Origin: Phoronis australis
Lineage: Eukaryota > Phoronida > Phoronidae
DNA: 62,000 nucleotides
Assembly: GCA_002633005.1 (NCBI GenBank)
Contig: NMRA01000198.1
Coordinates: forward strand, 422,268-484,267
Direction of reading: 5' to 3'
The notes beneath the pieces were generated by a model. That model did not search any database and was not told where the DNA came from. It saw only the letters and a list, made by a program, of their open reading frames with translations. Position numbers and translations under genes: made by a program. Positions 12,401-25,500 of the stretch are shown here, piece after piece. Each line of letters begins with the position of its first letter. The first letter of the stretch is position 1.

Positions 12401-15400
12401 ATAGCTCTTGTCAAAGCTAAAAACTTCAAGAAGTCTATCTTATTTAACAATAATCCCAGAAATGTGTATTTCGTCCCTAAAAATGATACTTTGTGAAAAT
12501 GATAAGTTGTTGTTTCAGTAACGATCAGAAACCATTAATGCACAAAAGAACACAAATCATAATCCATATAATGTCATAGTAACTTATCATATATTGATTT
12601 TCAGTAGACATCAACAAATGGCCATTCTGAGAGACTGCAGAGATAAATATTGGTAAGCTCCAGAACAGCATAGGAAATACAAGAATTAAGCACGTCACAG
12701 GGTGGGAGAAGCGATGTACGAAATGTTGACTATTGTTGGGGCGTATTGATTGTGTGGTAACTATCACTCGCGCATCACCATGTCTCCTCGTTAGTCCACA
12801 GGGAGCAGTGATTTTCCAACGGAACAAGATATTAAACGGAAATTAGTCCTTTTCAGTAGGTTGCATGAGAGATTAACGATGTAACATCATTTAATATATG
12901 CTTGGTGAATAAAGAGGTTTATGAAAAATGCATGATGTTCCTTCTGAAGCCGACATAGTGGTTGGCAATACACAAAACTGGCAATTTATCCAAATTAAAT
13001 AACGGAAACTTATCACTAATTTATTAAACACTTACCTTAATGGTTTATAAATCTGCATCAGTAATTTCAGAACGTGAATTTTGTTTAGATTTTCCCACAC
13101 GTTAATTAAGAAAACAATCTCTTTAGTCAGACGACAAAATTTAATTTATATTTCTATTGCATCATTTGCAAGCAAAATTTATTCACAATTTTAAATTAGA
13201 TACTAAATTTGGGTAATCAGGGGTTTCTACCCTGCAGTTTCTTACGTAATGTGCAAATGACAATGATTAAAAGCCGTTCAATTTTAAACAAACTGAGGCA
13301 GACAAGTGGATTTTTACTTCTAGCCAAATCTGTGGACAAACACAATTACTTAGAAATTTTTACTTAATTAGCAGCATGGACTGTACCATATAGCTATGTT
13401 GAAACAAAAACTTAGAAAAACTTTCAGTCAGTATTTGCATGTAATCCAATCAACCTTTCAACAATGCAATGTGCCTGGGCAATTTTGGCAATTACTTTTA
13501 TGCGAAATCAAAACCCAAATTACAGTAAACTAGTAAATACATATAATTCATCAAGATAGAAATGAGCAATATTTTTCAAATATCGAATTCTTTTTAAAAG
13601 TCTATGCACAGTACTACACTCACTAAGGAACAGCACACCATAACTCAAAATTGCTATCAGAAAAAGTTCATGTTCTGTTATCTCTTGCAACTGTTATCTG
13701 TCACACTAATGCTGCAGCAGATTCAAAGGGGGCGTGATCCATGTTAAGCTAATTTGTGGACCATTGCCAATTTTAAAATATTTTATGGAATGTGGGATTT
13801 GTCTTCAGCCAAATCATAGCCATGGACTGAAATTAGAAAGAAGCTGAAGCTTTGATAACTTACCAGCTTCAGAAGGGATGTAGTGTTAAGAAACTTGTCA
13901 GTCACAAAAACAGGAACAGTATCACGTTTAGAAAAATTCCCAACCATGACGGAATCTGAGCGATGTAGGAACATTCCTACATCTCACAGAACAATGCAAG
14001 AATTCCAAAATAGCGCAAAAATGTAGGAGTTATAACACTGTTAATGGAGGTGGTATCAAAATCATTTTAAACACATTTTAGAATTAAACTTGTTTGTACG
14101 TTCTCATTTTTAGACAGAAATGCTATGTTACACCTTATCATAAATCAACACAAATCTAGATCTAGGGTGACTGTGGGTGCAAAGAGAAAGATGCCTTGAA
14201 GGGGAATGTTACGTACCTTTTTGAAAGCGTTTTTGGTCCCTATGGGATATTTTGCTTATTCTGAAAGGTGTATTGGACCCCTTTAGTTGTTCTTATAAAT
14301 ACAAGGCTCAAACAACAATGGACTATAGACTAGTGATAAAGCACAAGGCAGAACTTAAATGTTTTAAAAAAAATCGGGATTTAACCAAATTTGGGTCTTG
14401 ATACCCATACTTCAGGATCAAATACTACCATTTATAGACATACATGTGATTTTTAAACCCGTAAAGGCAAACATTGGATTCGCACTTACATTGTCCTGCT
14501 TGAAGTAGGAACAGATGTATTACTCTCCATAGTTATGACGTGCAGTTAGTTTTGAATTATATGGAAATTGTACAGCATTGAAACAATGGGACAATACTTG
14601 AATTTTCCACAGCAAAGAAGTGCTCTGTGCCTGCTAGATTGCTCAGCCTCGAGTCCAATTCAGTTGAGTTTTTGAGAGCCAGTGCTTTTTACATCACAAC
14701 AGAAATGACCTGAATCATTATCTGAAATCCATGGATCCAGGAATTTTTTCAGGGGGTCAGACATGGGTCAAACATGGGAGGTGTTGGACATTCTTCTATC
14801 ACAACAAGGTAAAAGTGATCAGGAGTCCAGAGACCAGACACCCCGTTTGGATCTGCACCCGGAGATGTGTCTAAAGGTTTTGAAAATGCCTTCATTTCTG
14901 TCGCCATGGTCTAAGAGCTTTCAGAATGTAGGATCTGTAAAGCAGAGTGCTGCACTGATTACAGGAGTCCAAAAATTGAAACATTCCAGCTGGAACATAA
15001 GTCAAGGAGAGGCAAAATGAAAATGAACTGTGGTTTGAAATGCATTTAATGCCATATTTGTTTTAATTTCCAAGCTGCCAATAGCTTAAAAACTGAAAAT
15101 GCTGCTGACTTTCTGTTTCTATGGTTTTCAGCTTTGTCACATATAACATGAAACAAGCTTTATACATCTCAATCACTGACTTTTGTTCAAATGAAATGAC
15201 TAAGTACAAGGTAGTGAGTTACCTAATGGCCTGCTGGCTTGACTTAAACACCAGTGGCCTGGGTTCTGGCGATACCAGCTGTCGACAGGTGGATTTTTGT
15301 ACCATATTATGCCAATAAAGATAAAGGAAATATAGTTTTAAATTTCACCCAACTTCTTTAATGTGTAACATTCAACGCCATCACAATAAGAAATCGAAAA

Positions 15401-16847
15401 TTGCATATTATATATAAACAATATCCTCTTCTTTTATCTGATCTTGCTAACAGTTAATATTCTGCCAAAGGAGAGAATTTGTAACTTGTGCAACGTGAAA
15501 GCTCGGTGAGTTCTCAGAATGTCCCAAACATTTTGGACGTGGAGGGGGTAACTAGTCTATGTAGTGGCTAAGAAGTTTGCAGATACAGCTCTGTAAATCA
15601 TGGGTATCTTTCAAACACAATACTTAAAAGCCTTTTGAAAACGAGATGCAAGCCCAGCGAAAGTAGTTCTTTGTGAACCCTGCTCTTAGACATATAACTG
15701 TCTCAGTGGGCTTTTGTAAGTAAATACAGCTTAAAAAATAAGGTTGATGTACCTGACTGAACATAACAGTTTTATTACCCTCTTTGGCTATTGAACAGCA
15801 AAGTATGGAAGGAGACCACCTTTTAATGAATCAGTCTCTGGGGACAGGTAGGCCATATATCGCTTGTGGAATGGGCATAAAGGTAACAGGTGATAACCCC
15901 AATCAGTCTCTGGGGACAGGTAGGCCATATATCGCTTGTGGAATGGGCATAAAGGTAACAGGTGATAACCCCAATAAAGTAACTACTCAATCGATTTGCT
16001 ACTTGACCTGTGAATAATAATAGATTGGATATTTCATATACAGTAAACTGCCAAAACAGCACACTAATAGCAATGTTAATTATATGTCAGGTACAAGTAA
16101 CCAAGACGGTGTTAACATGGCTGCAAGTAAACATTTCTGTTAAGGAACAATTTTTAACACGCAGCCAAGTAAATTGCGCACTGGAAATCATATTAAATGT
16201 CAACTTATTTGCACGAGTAAAGGAACCGAGAACATCAAGATATACAAAGTTATTTACAGGTCCCGGCAATAATGATGGCGAGACAATTAAGTTATCATGA
16301 GGATCACTAATGCTGTAGCCCTACCTACAGCAGGTGCAACTCGAGGACACGGAACTTGTAACACTTTGGCGAAAAATCCAAACACCGTTTATAGGTCTTT
16401 ACTAAAGCTTGCACAGCTTTGAAAGACGGCAATGTTTTCTCTTTTTTCTGATGTACACTTAGTGAGAACTACCATGACCGGCTTGATATGACAGGTGAAA
16501 ACAAAAGTACAGTAGCCTACGATACCTTCTAACTTTTCTTCATATCCTTTGGTGAAATATAACAAGGCTTTCGAAGCTCTTTCAGGTGTTTTCAAAAGCC
16601 CCTGTCGACTGGGGTCCTCACCAAGACAGGTTAACAAGTTTTTGTATGACGCTGACATGTCACTAACTTTATCCTGATAGGGGTTTTCTGATTCACTCAG
16701 AGACTGACGGAATTTTGGCAAATCTGCATCACTGAGACTAGTGCGACGATCCATTACTTTCACATGACCAAGTTTCCCTAATTGTAGTTCCATTACTTTG
16801 TCTGCAGTTTCAAAGACGTCTTCGTTGTTCCTCGCACGATCCGTCAT
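3497..16847 (-). CDS. GCH1: GTP cyclohydrolase I, complete, 5 coding exons
   Basis: Converts GTP to dihydroneopterin triphosphate, the first step of tetrahydrobiopterin synthesis; the family is a cytosolic homodecamer with Zn. Minus-strand coding exons are 16847-16526, 8084-7975, 7091-7004, 5031-4947 and 3620-3497; all introns are GT-AG, phases 1,0,1,2. They join to 729 nt, 242 aa plus stop (human 250 aa). Exon 1 carries [20 protein letters not shown]. Exon 2 has [10 protein letters not shown] with the Zn ligands Cys134 and His137; exon 5 begins HMCMVMRG with the third ligand Cys205. These sit at a constant offset of 7 from human Cys141, His144 and Cys212. The C-terminus [15 protein letters not shown] matches the family. 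The start is in a good context (CACCATGA). Residues before about 65 are the divergent regulatory tail. Intron 1 (8.4 kb) holds repeats but no nested gene that I can support. It lies head to head with FANCL. Confidence 0.96.
5490..5600 (+). mobile_element. Possible tRNA-derived SINE fragment
   Basis: An A-box-like stretch (actagagcgtctatatgg) is followed after about 30 bases by ggctccaatcccagtcggg, close to a B box and T arm. Intron 3 of GCH1. No second copy found in the window. Confidence 0.3.
5752..5785. repeat. (AAAAT)n microsatellite
   Basis: About six pentamer units (aaaataaaac, then aaaat repeated), in GCH1 intron 3. Confidence 0.9.
10405..10530. other. GC-rich island in GCH1 intron 1
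   Basis: This stretch, with cgaccggatccactgcgatg and gtcacgcgtgaacgccgtgg, is clearly richer in GC and CpG than the kilobases around it. Both strands have short open frames but no recognised motif. It could be an enhancer or a fragment of an inserted element. Confidence 0.4.
12210..12475 (-). mobile_element. SINE-like element with tRNA-like promoter, copy 1
   Basis: The minus strand of 12300-12220 has TTAGCTCAGCAT (A box) and AGTTCGAATCACGC (B box). The part at 12330-12475 (ggcagacaacgg, tgttttatagctct, caagaagtctatc) recurs at 43945-44250, 45295-45375 and, inverted, 52215-52320. In GCH1 intron 1. Confidence 0.7.
15829..15972. repeat. Recent 72-bp tandem duplication
   Basis: Two copies of 72 bp, 15829-15900 and 15901-15972, essentially identical (each with tcagtctctggggacaggta). 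72 is a multiple of three, so an open frame passes through, but it encodes nothing recognisable. In GCH1 intron 1, about 550 bp downstream of exon 1 in the gene's sense. Confidence 0.95.
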
Positions 16848-16936
16848 GGTGCAGCCCAGCTTAACTCACTGACCGCCCGACAGTGGTAATTGCAATTTAT
16901 ACAAAACAAATATAACAATAACGCTAACGGCGGTGG

Positions 16937-16956
16937 TTCGCGATACAGATCGCGAA
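16937..16956. promoter_or_regulatory. Perfect inverted repeat TTCGCGAT-4-ATCGCGAA
   Basis: Eight-base arms around ACAG, 90 bp upstream of the GCH1 start codon. CpG-rich and palindromic, it looks like a dimeric transcription-factor site; the factor is not identifiable by eye. Confidence 0.5.
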
Positions 16957-17740
16957 ACCCGATTGGTTTAGTTCTATTCATTGCGTCTATGATTCTCTCC
17001 AGTCTCTTGAGACGGATTGGAGAGGGGAACTTACCGAGGCACTTTGATGCTGATTATCAGATGATTTATGGCAACTAATGAGGATTCTAGGCCTTACTGC
17101 TAAAGTCTTGCACAAAAACAAAAATTTTCATACACATGTGCGGACGATTACTAGCCAATACAACCAAGAAACAAAGTAACAATTTAAGTAACATTTTACC
17201 GTGATTATAGTAATTTTTCAATTTTAATCAAAATTTTATATTAATACCTCTAAAATTAATATTTCACATTGAAAAATTCACGATTATTACAGAAATGTTT
17301 TAAAAACCTCTTTTTAGACACAGTTTGCAATTACTATTTTGTATTTATCTGGCGGGAAATCCAAACCCGGAAGTTAACTTGGTCGGGTGGCCTACTTGGT
17401 CTGCAACAGGTCGATTTCTGTCTGAATTTCCCACTTCAACAGGTTCAACGCCGCGGAGGGACCTTGATCATGAGCTTTCGGTTAATGAGCGATTTCTTTT
17501 AGGTGATTTGACTATTTTTTCCCTAATACCAGTGCCTTGTACCCCTGTTGCGTTTTTACCAAGTTCTTTTAGCATAAAACCCTTACAATTTCACCAACTT
17601 TTTCTCAATTTGATAATGGATCTGTAAAGTGTAGTGATTACTGTGCTGAAATGAACCACCAAATGAGCGCACAATAGTATTTATGTTGTTTGATTTAAGT
17701 TCAACTCAAATTGTTTGCCAAACAATGCATAGGTGGATCA

Positions 17741-17755
17741 GGGGGGGGGGGGGGN
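17741..17755. other. Poly-G run ending in N (sequencing gap)
   Basis: Fourteen G followed by a single N, interrupting the LINE fragment. Most simply a low-quality read end or collapsed gap. Confidence 0.8.
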
Positions 17756-17940
17756 ACCTGCGTTTACAAATCCAGGATGGGATAAAATTGAAAGTACGCC
17801 ATCGACACGAACACTGTATATTCTTTCGGAGAGATATGAGGTGATCATGTTTAAAAGATTACCAGTAATGCCATAGGATCGAAGTTTGTGAAGTAGAAGG
17901 TCGTGCTTCTCATCGTTCGGAATTACATTAGGCATCCACC
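17756..17940 (-). pseudogene. Non-LTR retrotransposon (LINE) reverse transcriptase fragment
   Basis: The minus strand reads DEKHDLLLHKLRSYGITGN, then LLNMITSYLSER and VRVDG, ending in NAG. This is the conserved stretch between the (here degraded) aspartate-containing palm motif and the AGVPQGS motif of Jockey/CR1/RTE-type LINEs. It is cut off by the N at 17755 exactly where the AG-V-PQGS motif should continue. Upstream sequence shows no further domain. Dead copy, clade not assignable. Confidence 0.7.
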
Positions 17941-18405
17941 ACAGTGCCAGGACTTTTGTGACTGAGGCCAGTTTGAGGATTAGGGAACTGAGATGGGTGT
18001 CGATTGAATGTTCGTGGCAATATTCTTCCCCAAAAACCATGTTCATAACAAAAAATTCCTGTGGTTTCAACTACAGATGACAATGGTTTCGAATTCGTGA
18101 GACTTAAGAAGTCCATGTATCAATCTAGTACATTGTTTAAAAATGTTCCCGTTCTTTTGTCCAGCACCAGGACTCACAGGCTAATTATCCATAATGTGGA
18201 ATTATCGTAAGGACTTGACAGGGAGCTCAGGGGTCTCTCGCTCCACTGGCTTATCTACACTAATTTTTGAAAAGGCTTTGCACAGTCACACATTGTGTGT
18301 CATAAAAGAGATAATGATACCTGCAGCTAATGCGGCAAGTAGAACTACTCTCGTTTATCACATTGGTGTAGACTCACAGTTGAACTGTGGTTTTATGTTG
18401 AGACC

Positions 18406-18447
18406 AGACCGTCTGGAGTTGCACTATATACCAACTCTGGACGGTCT
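18406..18447. repeat. Hairpin, 16-bp arms
   Basis: Arms 18406-18421 (agaccgtctggagttg) and 18432-18447 (caactctggacggtct) pair with one mismatch around a 10-base loop. Likely a palindromic remnant of a DNA transposon; upstream of FANCL. Confidence 0.6.
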
Positions 18448-19211
18448 CTCACGACGATTTTGCGTTATGTACCACGGTTCAAAGAGCTACTAAAACCAAA
18501 GAACCAAAACCTAACATTTTTGGGTAAAATGATCCCAACTTAACTTAATTTCCGAACCTAAACAGTTTTAGAAAGCAAATTCAATTTTAGTCCAGGATAT
18601 ATCAGTTTATATCATCTAGTATTTCAATGCGTGAAGCAATTGCTAATCATTACTTTGTTTTACATGATAGATCATGAATCAGATTCCGTGATAAGCAGGC
18701 TTCTTGACGACAGAAGGACTTGTACAAATCTGGTGATGAAGGACAATGTACTGGGAAACAGGCAGAGTTTCAAATGAGACACTGTGAACTATGAAAACTA
18801 TGAATATTGAACTTTTTCATTGTATGAACAGCAAAAATTGGATAACTACCAAAGAAATAACAAATTATGTATGCTGTTCTATTGTTGATATGTCCCAACC
18901 TCTATTGTGTAAATTGCCTCAGTAACACGATGGCAGTGACTTGACTTGTGTACACCACTGCTTATCAGAGTGGTCTTAATACTCCCAAAGAATGCAGAGA
19001 AGTTTGAACGAGTGGTTGCATCATGGTTTGTAATTGGTCTCATCACAATTATCGTCTTACTTTTAATTCCATTTTGTTGTCCGATGGGTAACCGCAACAC
19101 ATAATCTCACTCTCCACGTATATTGTGTTAGTGTTTGTTCATAGTCAGCGCGCAGCACTGATGTGTCACCTATCAAGCTTAGCCAAGTCATGCGAATTTA
19201 CAAATAAGGAG

Positions 19212-19270
19212 TCCAGTACAGTCAGAAACTTGACTGTAGTTTCGGTTTGAATGTTTCCGACTGTGCTGGA
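19212..19270. repeat. Hairpin, 18-bp arms
   Basis: Arms 19212-19229 (tccagtacagtcagaaac) and 19253-19270 (gtttccgactgtgctgga) pair with two mismatches around 23 bases, 260 bp upstream of the FANCL start codon. Confidence 0.6.
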
Positions 19271-19530
19271 GCTGCATGGAACGAGAATATATTTTTGATT
19301 GATATAAGTGATTATAAGCTTCTGTCAGATTATACTTTGCTTGGTATGAATGACTGAGGTGATTTAAAACGTCTGCAAATCCAGCAATCCAGGGTAAAAA
19401 CTAATATCAGATTTTAATGTTTGTTGACTTTTAGATGAATTACAAAAATGGTTGACGATTAATCAATGATTTGGATTTACTGTGAGCAAGTGGAATAAAT
19501 AGTAGTTCTTCGTATTTTCAGAATTTGGAC

Positions 19531-22500
19531 ATGGATCTATTCAGTGTATGTCCTCAGTTGGTACCACAGTGTAAGACAAGAGCAGAGTTCAGAGGGTTCA
19601 TTTCCGTCAATGTAAGTGCACTTTATTCATTATGTCATCACCATAATTTCCAAAATATTCAAGTTTGATTGAAAAATTGTGCCCTACAGGTCCTATGTTT
19701 CTGGAAATGCACGGTCTTCTTGTAGCGTGCAAGAATTAGCAAAAACAGAAAACAGAAAATGGAGATATAAGCATTTTTTTAACTACAAAAACTGAAGGGT
19801 GTCAGGGCAAATCTCAACAATTTTGACCTATGATGGATGCGTGTGAACCATCTTACTCCTTTCAACGAATAAATGTTGACAAAAAGCCTTTCAATTTGAA
19901 ATGTCTTGAGGGATTCACAATGAAAATAGTTCTGAATTCTTGTGTATTGAAATGTGTAGATGAGTCAATGTGCATCCATGTGTATACTGAATGTGAAGCT
20001 TGTTAGTCTTTTGAGTTTGTTAAATTCTATAGTTAAAAGTCAAATACAGTGGGAAATCATGAGGCCTACTATTGGTGTCTTTAGGATCTTTCAGCTGTGC
20101 CCTGCTAAACCCAACTGCACATAAGGAAATTTTAAAATCAAAAAAGTCAACAGCAACTAGATGGTCCAATATATGTGACTTTAAAAGCCATGCCAATGAC
20201 ATAATGTTACTAGATTAAAATTGTAATTTCATCACAACTGAGTTCACTTTCACTGATCAATCACAAATGATAATGACGCAGTCTGCTGAATAGTGAGTAG
20301 GACATTGTGGAGGGGAATGGAGATACAAGATGTGGACCTTTTGTTGGTTCGTTGGCACTCCCATAGCCAAGTTTTCTCCTGAGGCCAAAAGAGCCAATTT
20401 CTGACTGGATCATGGTGTTGTTCCTAAACCAATTACGCATTGTTAACATCTGAGATGTCAAGTTTCACCAGAAAGCAGTTTGTAAGCAGAAGGCATTGCT
20501 AGAATGTATTTCCTTAAGACAAAGGCAAAAACAACTTTGTCGCATCTGTGAAAGAGCGAATTTAAAATTAATAAAGGGTTGATAGACATAGTCAAACTGG
20601 GCGTCTGAGACGCATATTACCGGTAACTGAAGTGCTGATGCCAGCCAAGGTTGATCACAACCAATCGTAGTGAGCATAACTCAGGTCACTCGTCTCGGGA
20701 TAAAACTTGGCACTGTTTATGTTGTTCGGTGGATAGTAATTACATTAAATGATGGCGATGATGTCTCTCCAATATATCGGGCACCTGTATTTGTACTAAA
20801 GGTAACATCAAAAATGTTTCCATTTCCCTTTAGAGGGACATACCGGTAGTTGGTTTTATGGGCGAAAAATGGATTTGTGGGAAAATTATTTGGTGGGATA
20901 GAAGTTCTTAGCTTTGACCAGACAGCAAAATCCATTGTTTTTGTGTTTTAGTACAAATCGCCAATTTTCGCCTTTGCTGAAATTAAGGCCACAGCATTAT
21001 TTTTTGTATAATGTTTATTACGAAATCTTCGATACAATGAATATACATAACCCAGAACGTGCCAAGAGGCATTATATCTGGGCTAAAAAAGTACAAAGAA
21101 ATCTATATACAATTATTTTACACAAACACATAAATTTTAAAAAAATGTTGTTAAGATTACAATGACATATGTTTACGAAAGTAAATAAATCATTTTCATA
21201 CACATTTATACAATTCTATCCACTCACACAAGGAGATTTAATATTATAAAAAAATTTTGATACTATTTCGAATAAAACCTTATTTTCATTTGGATGACAT
21301 CCATATAGAAAAAAATTAATTTTGTTGTACAGTTGCGGAATTTCAGAATATTTTTTTATAAATATTGGGGTATTGTTCGAATGTCTGGAAAAGCTGTACC
21401 CTCTGCTCCTTGCATACCTCACAAACAAAGAAAACATGAGCATTTGTCTGTGCGTCTCCACAGCAACACAGCGGCGAAATATTATTAAAATTATGTCTAA
21501 ATTTCTCGTTGTTTAGGAATAGACCGCATCTTGATCTGTATAGGATTATTTCGTGGTTGCCACAGCATTATCAGAGAAAAACGTTTGAAATACTCTGCCG
21601 TTTATCAAGTGGGTTTTAATTCCACCAGCATAGCATTAAACAGTAATTGTAGAGTATGAAGGTTACTGTTTTTCGCTCTGTGACATGTTTTCAGAAATTC
21701 CTTGGAAAGGTCTGAACATGCCCATGTGATGTAAAAATTTAAGGCCTATTCCAGCCTGTTCTAATCCCATGTGATCAACTTCAAATTTTCTTTCTGACAG
21801 AAAAAGGATTACTACTTATCAGTTAGTAAGCCTGAAGAACTCAAGGATGCTTTGATCGAATGTGAATGGTCGCTTCAACATCTTTTGCGAGGATACGAGA
21901 CATTAATTCAACAGGTAATTAATTATGACCAATAACGACATGTAACCACTGAAAATGTTCCAATGTTTGTGAATGGCCGCGACTGTCTTCCTTCAGCCAT
22001 TGCGCCTGCCCTGGTCTTGAACCCTTTAACCTTTTTCTTAGCAGAGGCCGATCTCGACCACTCTGTCGATGATTCTGTGTTAATAATTCTTACTTATGGT
22101 AATTCTGCACGTATCAGCACATTATGTGTCAGACTAGTGGCGGGAATATCTGTTTGTCAAATATCCCAGCAAAATAAACATTAACATTATTTTACTTGAT
22201 TGTTGGCAGGGTTTGTATAGTAATGCTTCTCTTATTTTACACAAAATGTATCAATGTATTAACCCAATAGTTAGGGTGTGCAAAATTATCTGTATATGAA
22301 AAGTTTGTAGTGTTGAATTAACTACAGAATAACTTAGCAACGCCAACTGCCTGTGTGCGAATTTAAAGAAATGTAACGTATTGGTTGCCGACATAGTCCG
22401 ATTAACAGTAATTAAGTTACCTGTTCCAATACAAAAGTTCTTCACCTCGTCAGTGTTGTTATGCTCTATTGACACTCATCAAGGTCACCCTGTTGACCTC

Positions 22501-25500
22501 ATGTTTCCACCATCCTTCATCGTACCATGTGTGAATTAATAGGAAGGTAAAATATTGATGTTGGCAAATAATTTTGTGTGCAAATTAGATGAGGCAAGAA
22601 ATAACCACCAAGTAGCCTTGTGCGAAATATGTGAGGGAAAAATGTAAATAAAATGAACATTTTTCCATATAAATTTAAGTGTTTGAAATTAAGTGCGTGT
22701 GTGAAATAAGTGAAGAATTACCGTACTCTAATGTCAATTTATAACAGCCTTTGACACATTTTTGAGATTGTCTTTGAAATTTAGAGAGTCAAAACATTTC
22801 AATATTATTATTTTTGTGTGAGTATGAAATAATTGAAGAATCCTTATTCAAGGTTGCACTTGGCCATCAACTATTTTCAAATGAAACTTGAGCCTAATGG
22901 TGACAAATCCTTGATGTGGTGATTTCAGTTATCAACCACTCTGAATCACATGAAGATCAGTGAAACTGAATGTTTTTTTTTTTCGTGTTTCTGTTTCATG
23001 TGTTAGGAAGATATTACCAGATTATCTTGAAATCTGTTAGTATACCATTTCCATTTTCTCTAATTTATAATTGATGCAAATTTACATCAATCAACAAAAA
23101 GGTCAAAATACTAGATATCAGTGATGCAGTGTGATTTATGATAGGAGTAACATTTAAATAATGCCCTCTGAAACAATGTTCTGCTTATCACATGTCGAGG
23201 AGAGTCTTGCCCAACACTTCCTAGGATGTTTGAAAAAGTTCATTTGGGGACTACTGAATGGGGTTTGGTTTTACACTTTTTGAAACTTGCAGTTAGCAAA
23301 ACCTATCATCTGGGCATCAGTCAGAAAGAGTGACATATTATAAACGTCGAACATGGTTTACATTTTATAATTGATTTCTATTCAAATTTGTGAAACAGTC
23401 CATATATGAAATTTTGAAAAAATGCATTTCTTAGAAAACTGCATGATGTAATCCTGTGTGGCATATTTGGTTTAGTATTCATCTACTTCAACTACTGTGA
23501 AACAACTGTGTTTATTTAGCACTTTATTAAAATCATGCACTGACAAGAATAGACTGGAGAGTGCTCAGTCTATCATGCGGTTTGCAAGTAGCACTTTTTC
23601 AACATTTCTAATATTAACCTTAGTTGATTCAAAATCATTGACTCGTAGGCGTGATCATCGTTTATTCTGGAATCTTTTGCAAGGCACCACTCCACTGTCT
23701 GTGAAGTGCCGTGATTGCTTTGGAAATGGACGGACATAAACAATGCATACTTGCAATGAACATCGCTGGTCGATATATTGATCAAAGAGAATAGGAGTAA
23801 TTAATGGAAATGAAACATCGTGGGAATGTTTACTGTTCAAACAATACTGATTAACCGTAATGCCACACGTCAATTAGTTATCCTAACAATTGTGAATAAG
23901 AAGATACTGATGTCATGTAGTCTTAAAATATCATCGCCTTTCTATGTAGCTCAAATGAATTGTGTGAGCTTTGACAAGACGGCTTGAGTATACATTTATG
24001 TTCATAGCCCATGTGACTTGTGTTCAACACAATCAATCCTCAATTCACTTCATGACTAGAAAATTAGCTCTGACTGTGGGCGTTTTATGATTGTTTGGTT
24101 TATTTGATTGTTACTGGTGTTTTCTTAATTGTTGTAAAAGATTTTCAACCAAAACTTGATTATTTTTTTCAATTTGCTTGATATTGTGTTCTTATAAAGA
24201 GTATGTTGAGATAGAGGTTTCACTCAGGCTGATTCTGGAAACTCAAGTTCTTGTGCCTTTTCCATATTCTCTAGGAACAAACCGAAATGTAGGCTCATTT
24301 AATTTCAAAAACACAGTTTTCATTTTCTCATACAAAAACTAACTAAGGTCAGAATAAAACTCCGGTTAATTTTAAGTGCTTGTTAGGCTTAAAAGGCATA
24401 GTTGGTTCTGTTTTAAATATCACGCGTGGTTGGGTTATGGTAGTGTGCAGTGCCCAGTTAGTCCCAAATTGGACCCAGCTATGTTGCTAAACTTTTCACC
24501 GCAATTTTGGATTTGTGAAAACACTGATAGTCCTTTCTTGTGCTGTTTTATTTTCAGTGTTTAGTCAATTCTTGGTTTTAGTACACACCTAGGGTAAATT
24601 CAGTATGACTGAAAATAAGAAGGGATTTTTTTCATGCAACACCCATTGTTTAAAGATTAAATCCCTACTATCGAAATAAGGGCTCAGTTTTTAAATATAT
24701 TACCAGAAAATGTCATTGGTCAAATAATTACAATGCCTTTGTGAGCTCAGCTTCATGACTTGTACATGTAATGTTTGTTGTGAGCTAATAAATGTATTAA
24801 AAATTATTTCTACGTCCTTAAAGTCTAATGACCCATTTTATGAAAGGTCCTAAGTTGCTCAGATGAACGTAGACATATTACTACAAATGCGAAACTGTTT
24901 TTTTAGGGACGTAGATATAAGTTATGTAAATCAGTTATGCAAGTTACGGTGTAATAACTTGAATAAACAAAATATTTCCAATACTGATAACTGATATTGC
25001 AGTTGACTTAAAGGATTGTTGTGTTTACTTTTGGCTGATTTCTTATTTTATCTTATCCCCTGTGACAAGTTCTTTGGTATTAAGACATTGTGTGAATGTT
25101 AAATAATCAGCATATTTGTATTACAGACTTTGTTTTTGTTGCCACAAGTAAATGTGTATTTGAAAGAAAATTACTCTGGAAGAAACTAGGTAAACACAAT
25201 CACCATTGATACATGAAAACTTTAGAGGCATACAGTGCCAAAGCTCCGAAGGCCGTCAAAAATATCGTTTAAACAATTCCTGATGAACGTCTACTTAGAG
25301 TAATTCACTTTCCTCTTTGAGGGAATTTCCAGAAAAAATTACAAAATTTGCAATTTTTGAAATTTGCGTGAAGGGAAAACTCTGTAGTCACCACAGAGTT
25401 TCTAATCTCCCTCACACATATAATAAATGCGTGCATGCGCTCACAGTCATTCTACAGACAGCTGACTCACAAGGTGGATATGTTTGATCCCATACCAAAT

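Larger units (their letters stand above)
16848..19530. promoter_or_regulatory. Shared upstream region of GCH1 and FANCL
   Basis: 2.7 kb between divergent start codons. The first 200 bp next to GCH1 are GC-richer than the surroundings, with an inverted CCAAT (GATTGGTTT) near 16970 and a perfect CG palindrome at 16937-16956, and probably hold the promoter. FANCL has an acceptor at 19520, so its non-coding first exon should lie somewhere here. The rest holds a LINE reverse-transcriptase fragment, a poly-G/N gap and two hairpins. ORFs here show no recognisable product. Confidence 0.5.

Noticed and set aside
20717-20935. Minus-strand ORF with the string ARYIGET, reminiscent of a GIY-YIG motif
   Set aside because: No supporting flanking motifs; too short to distinguish from chance.
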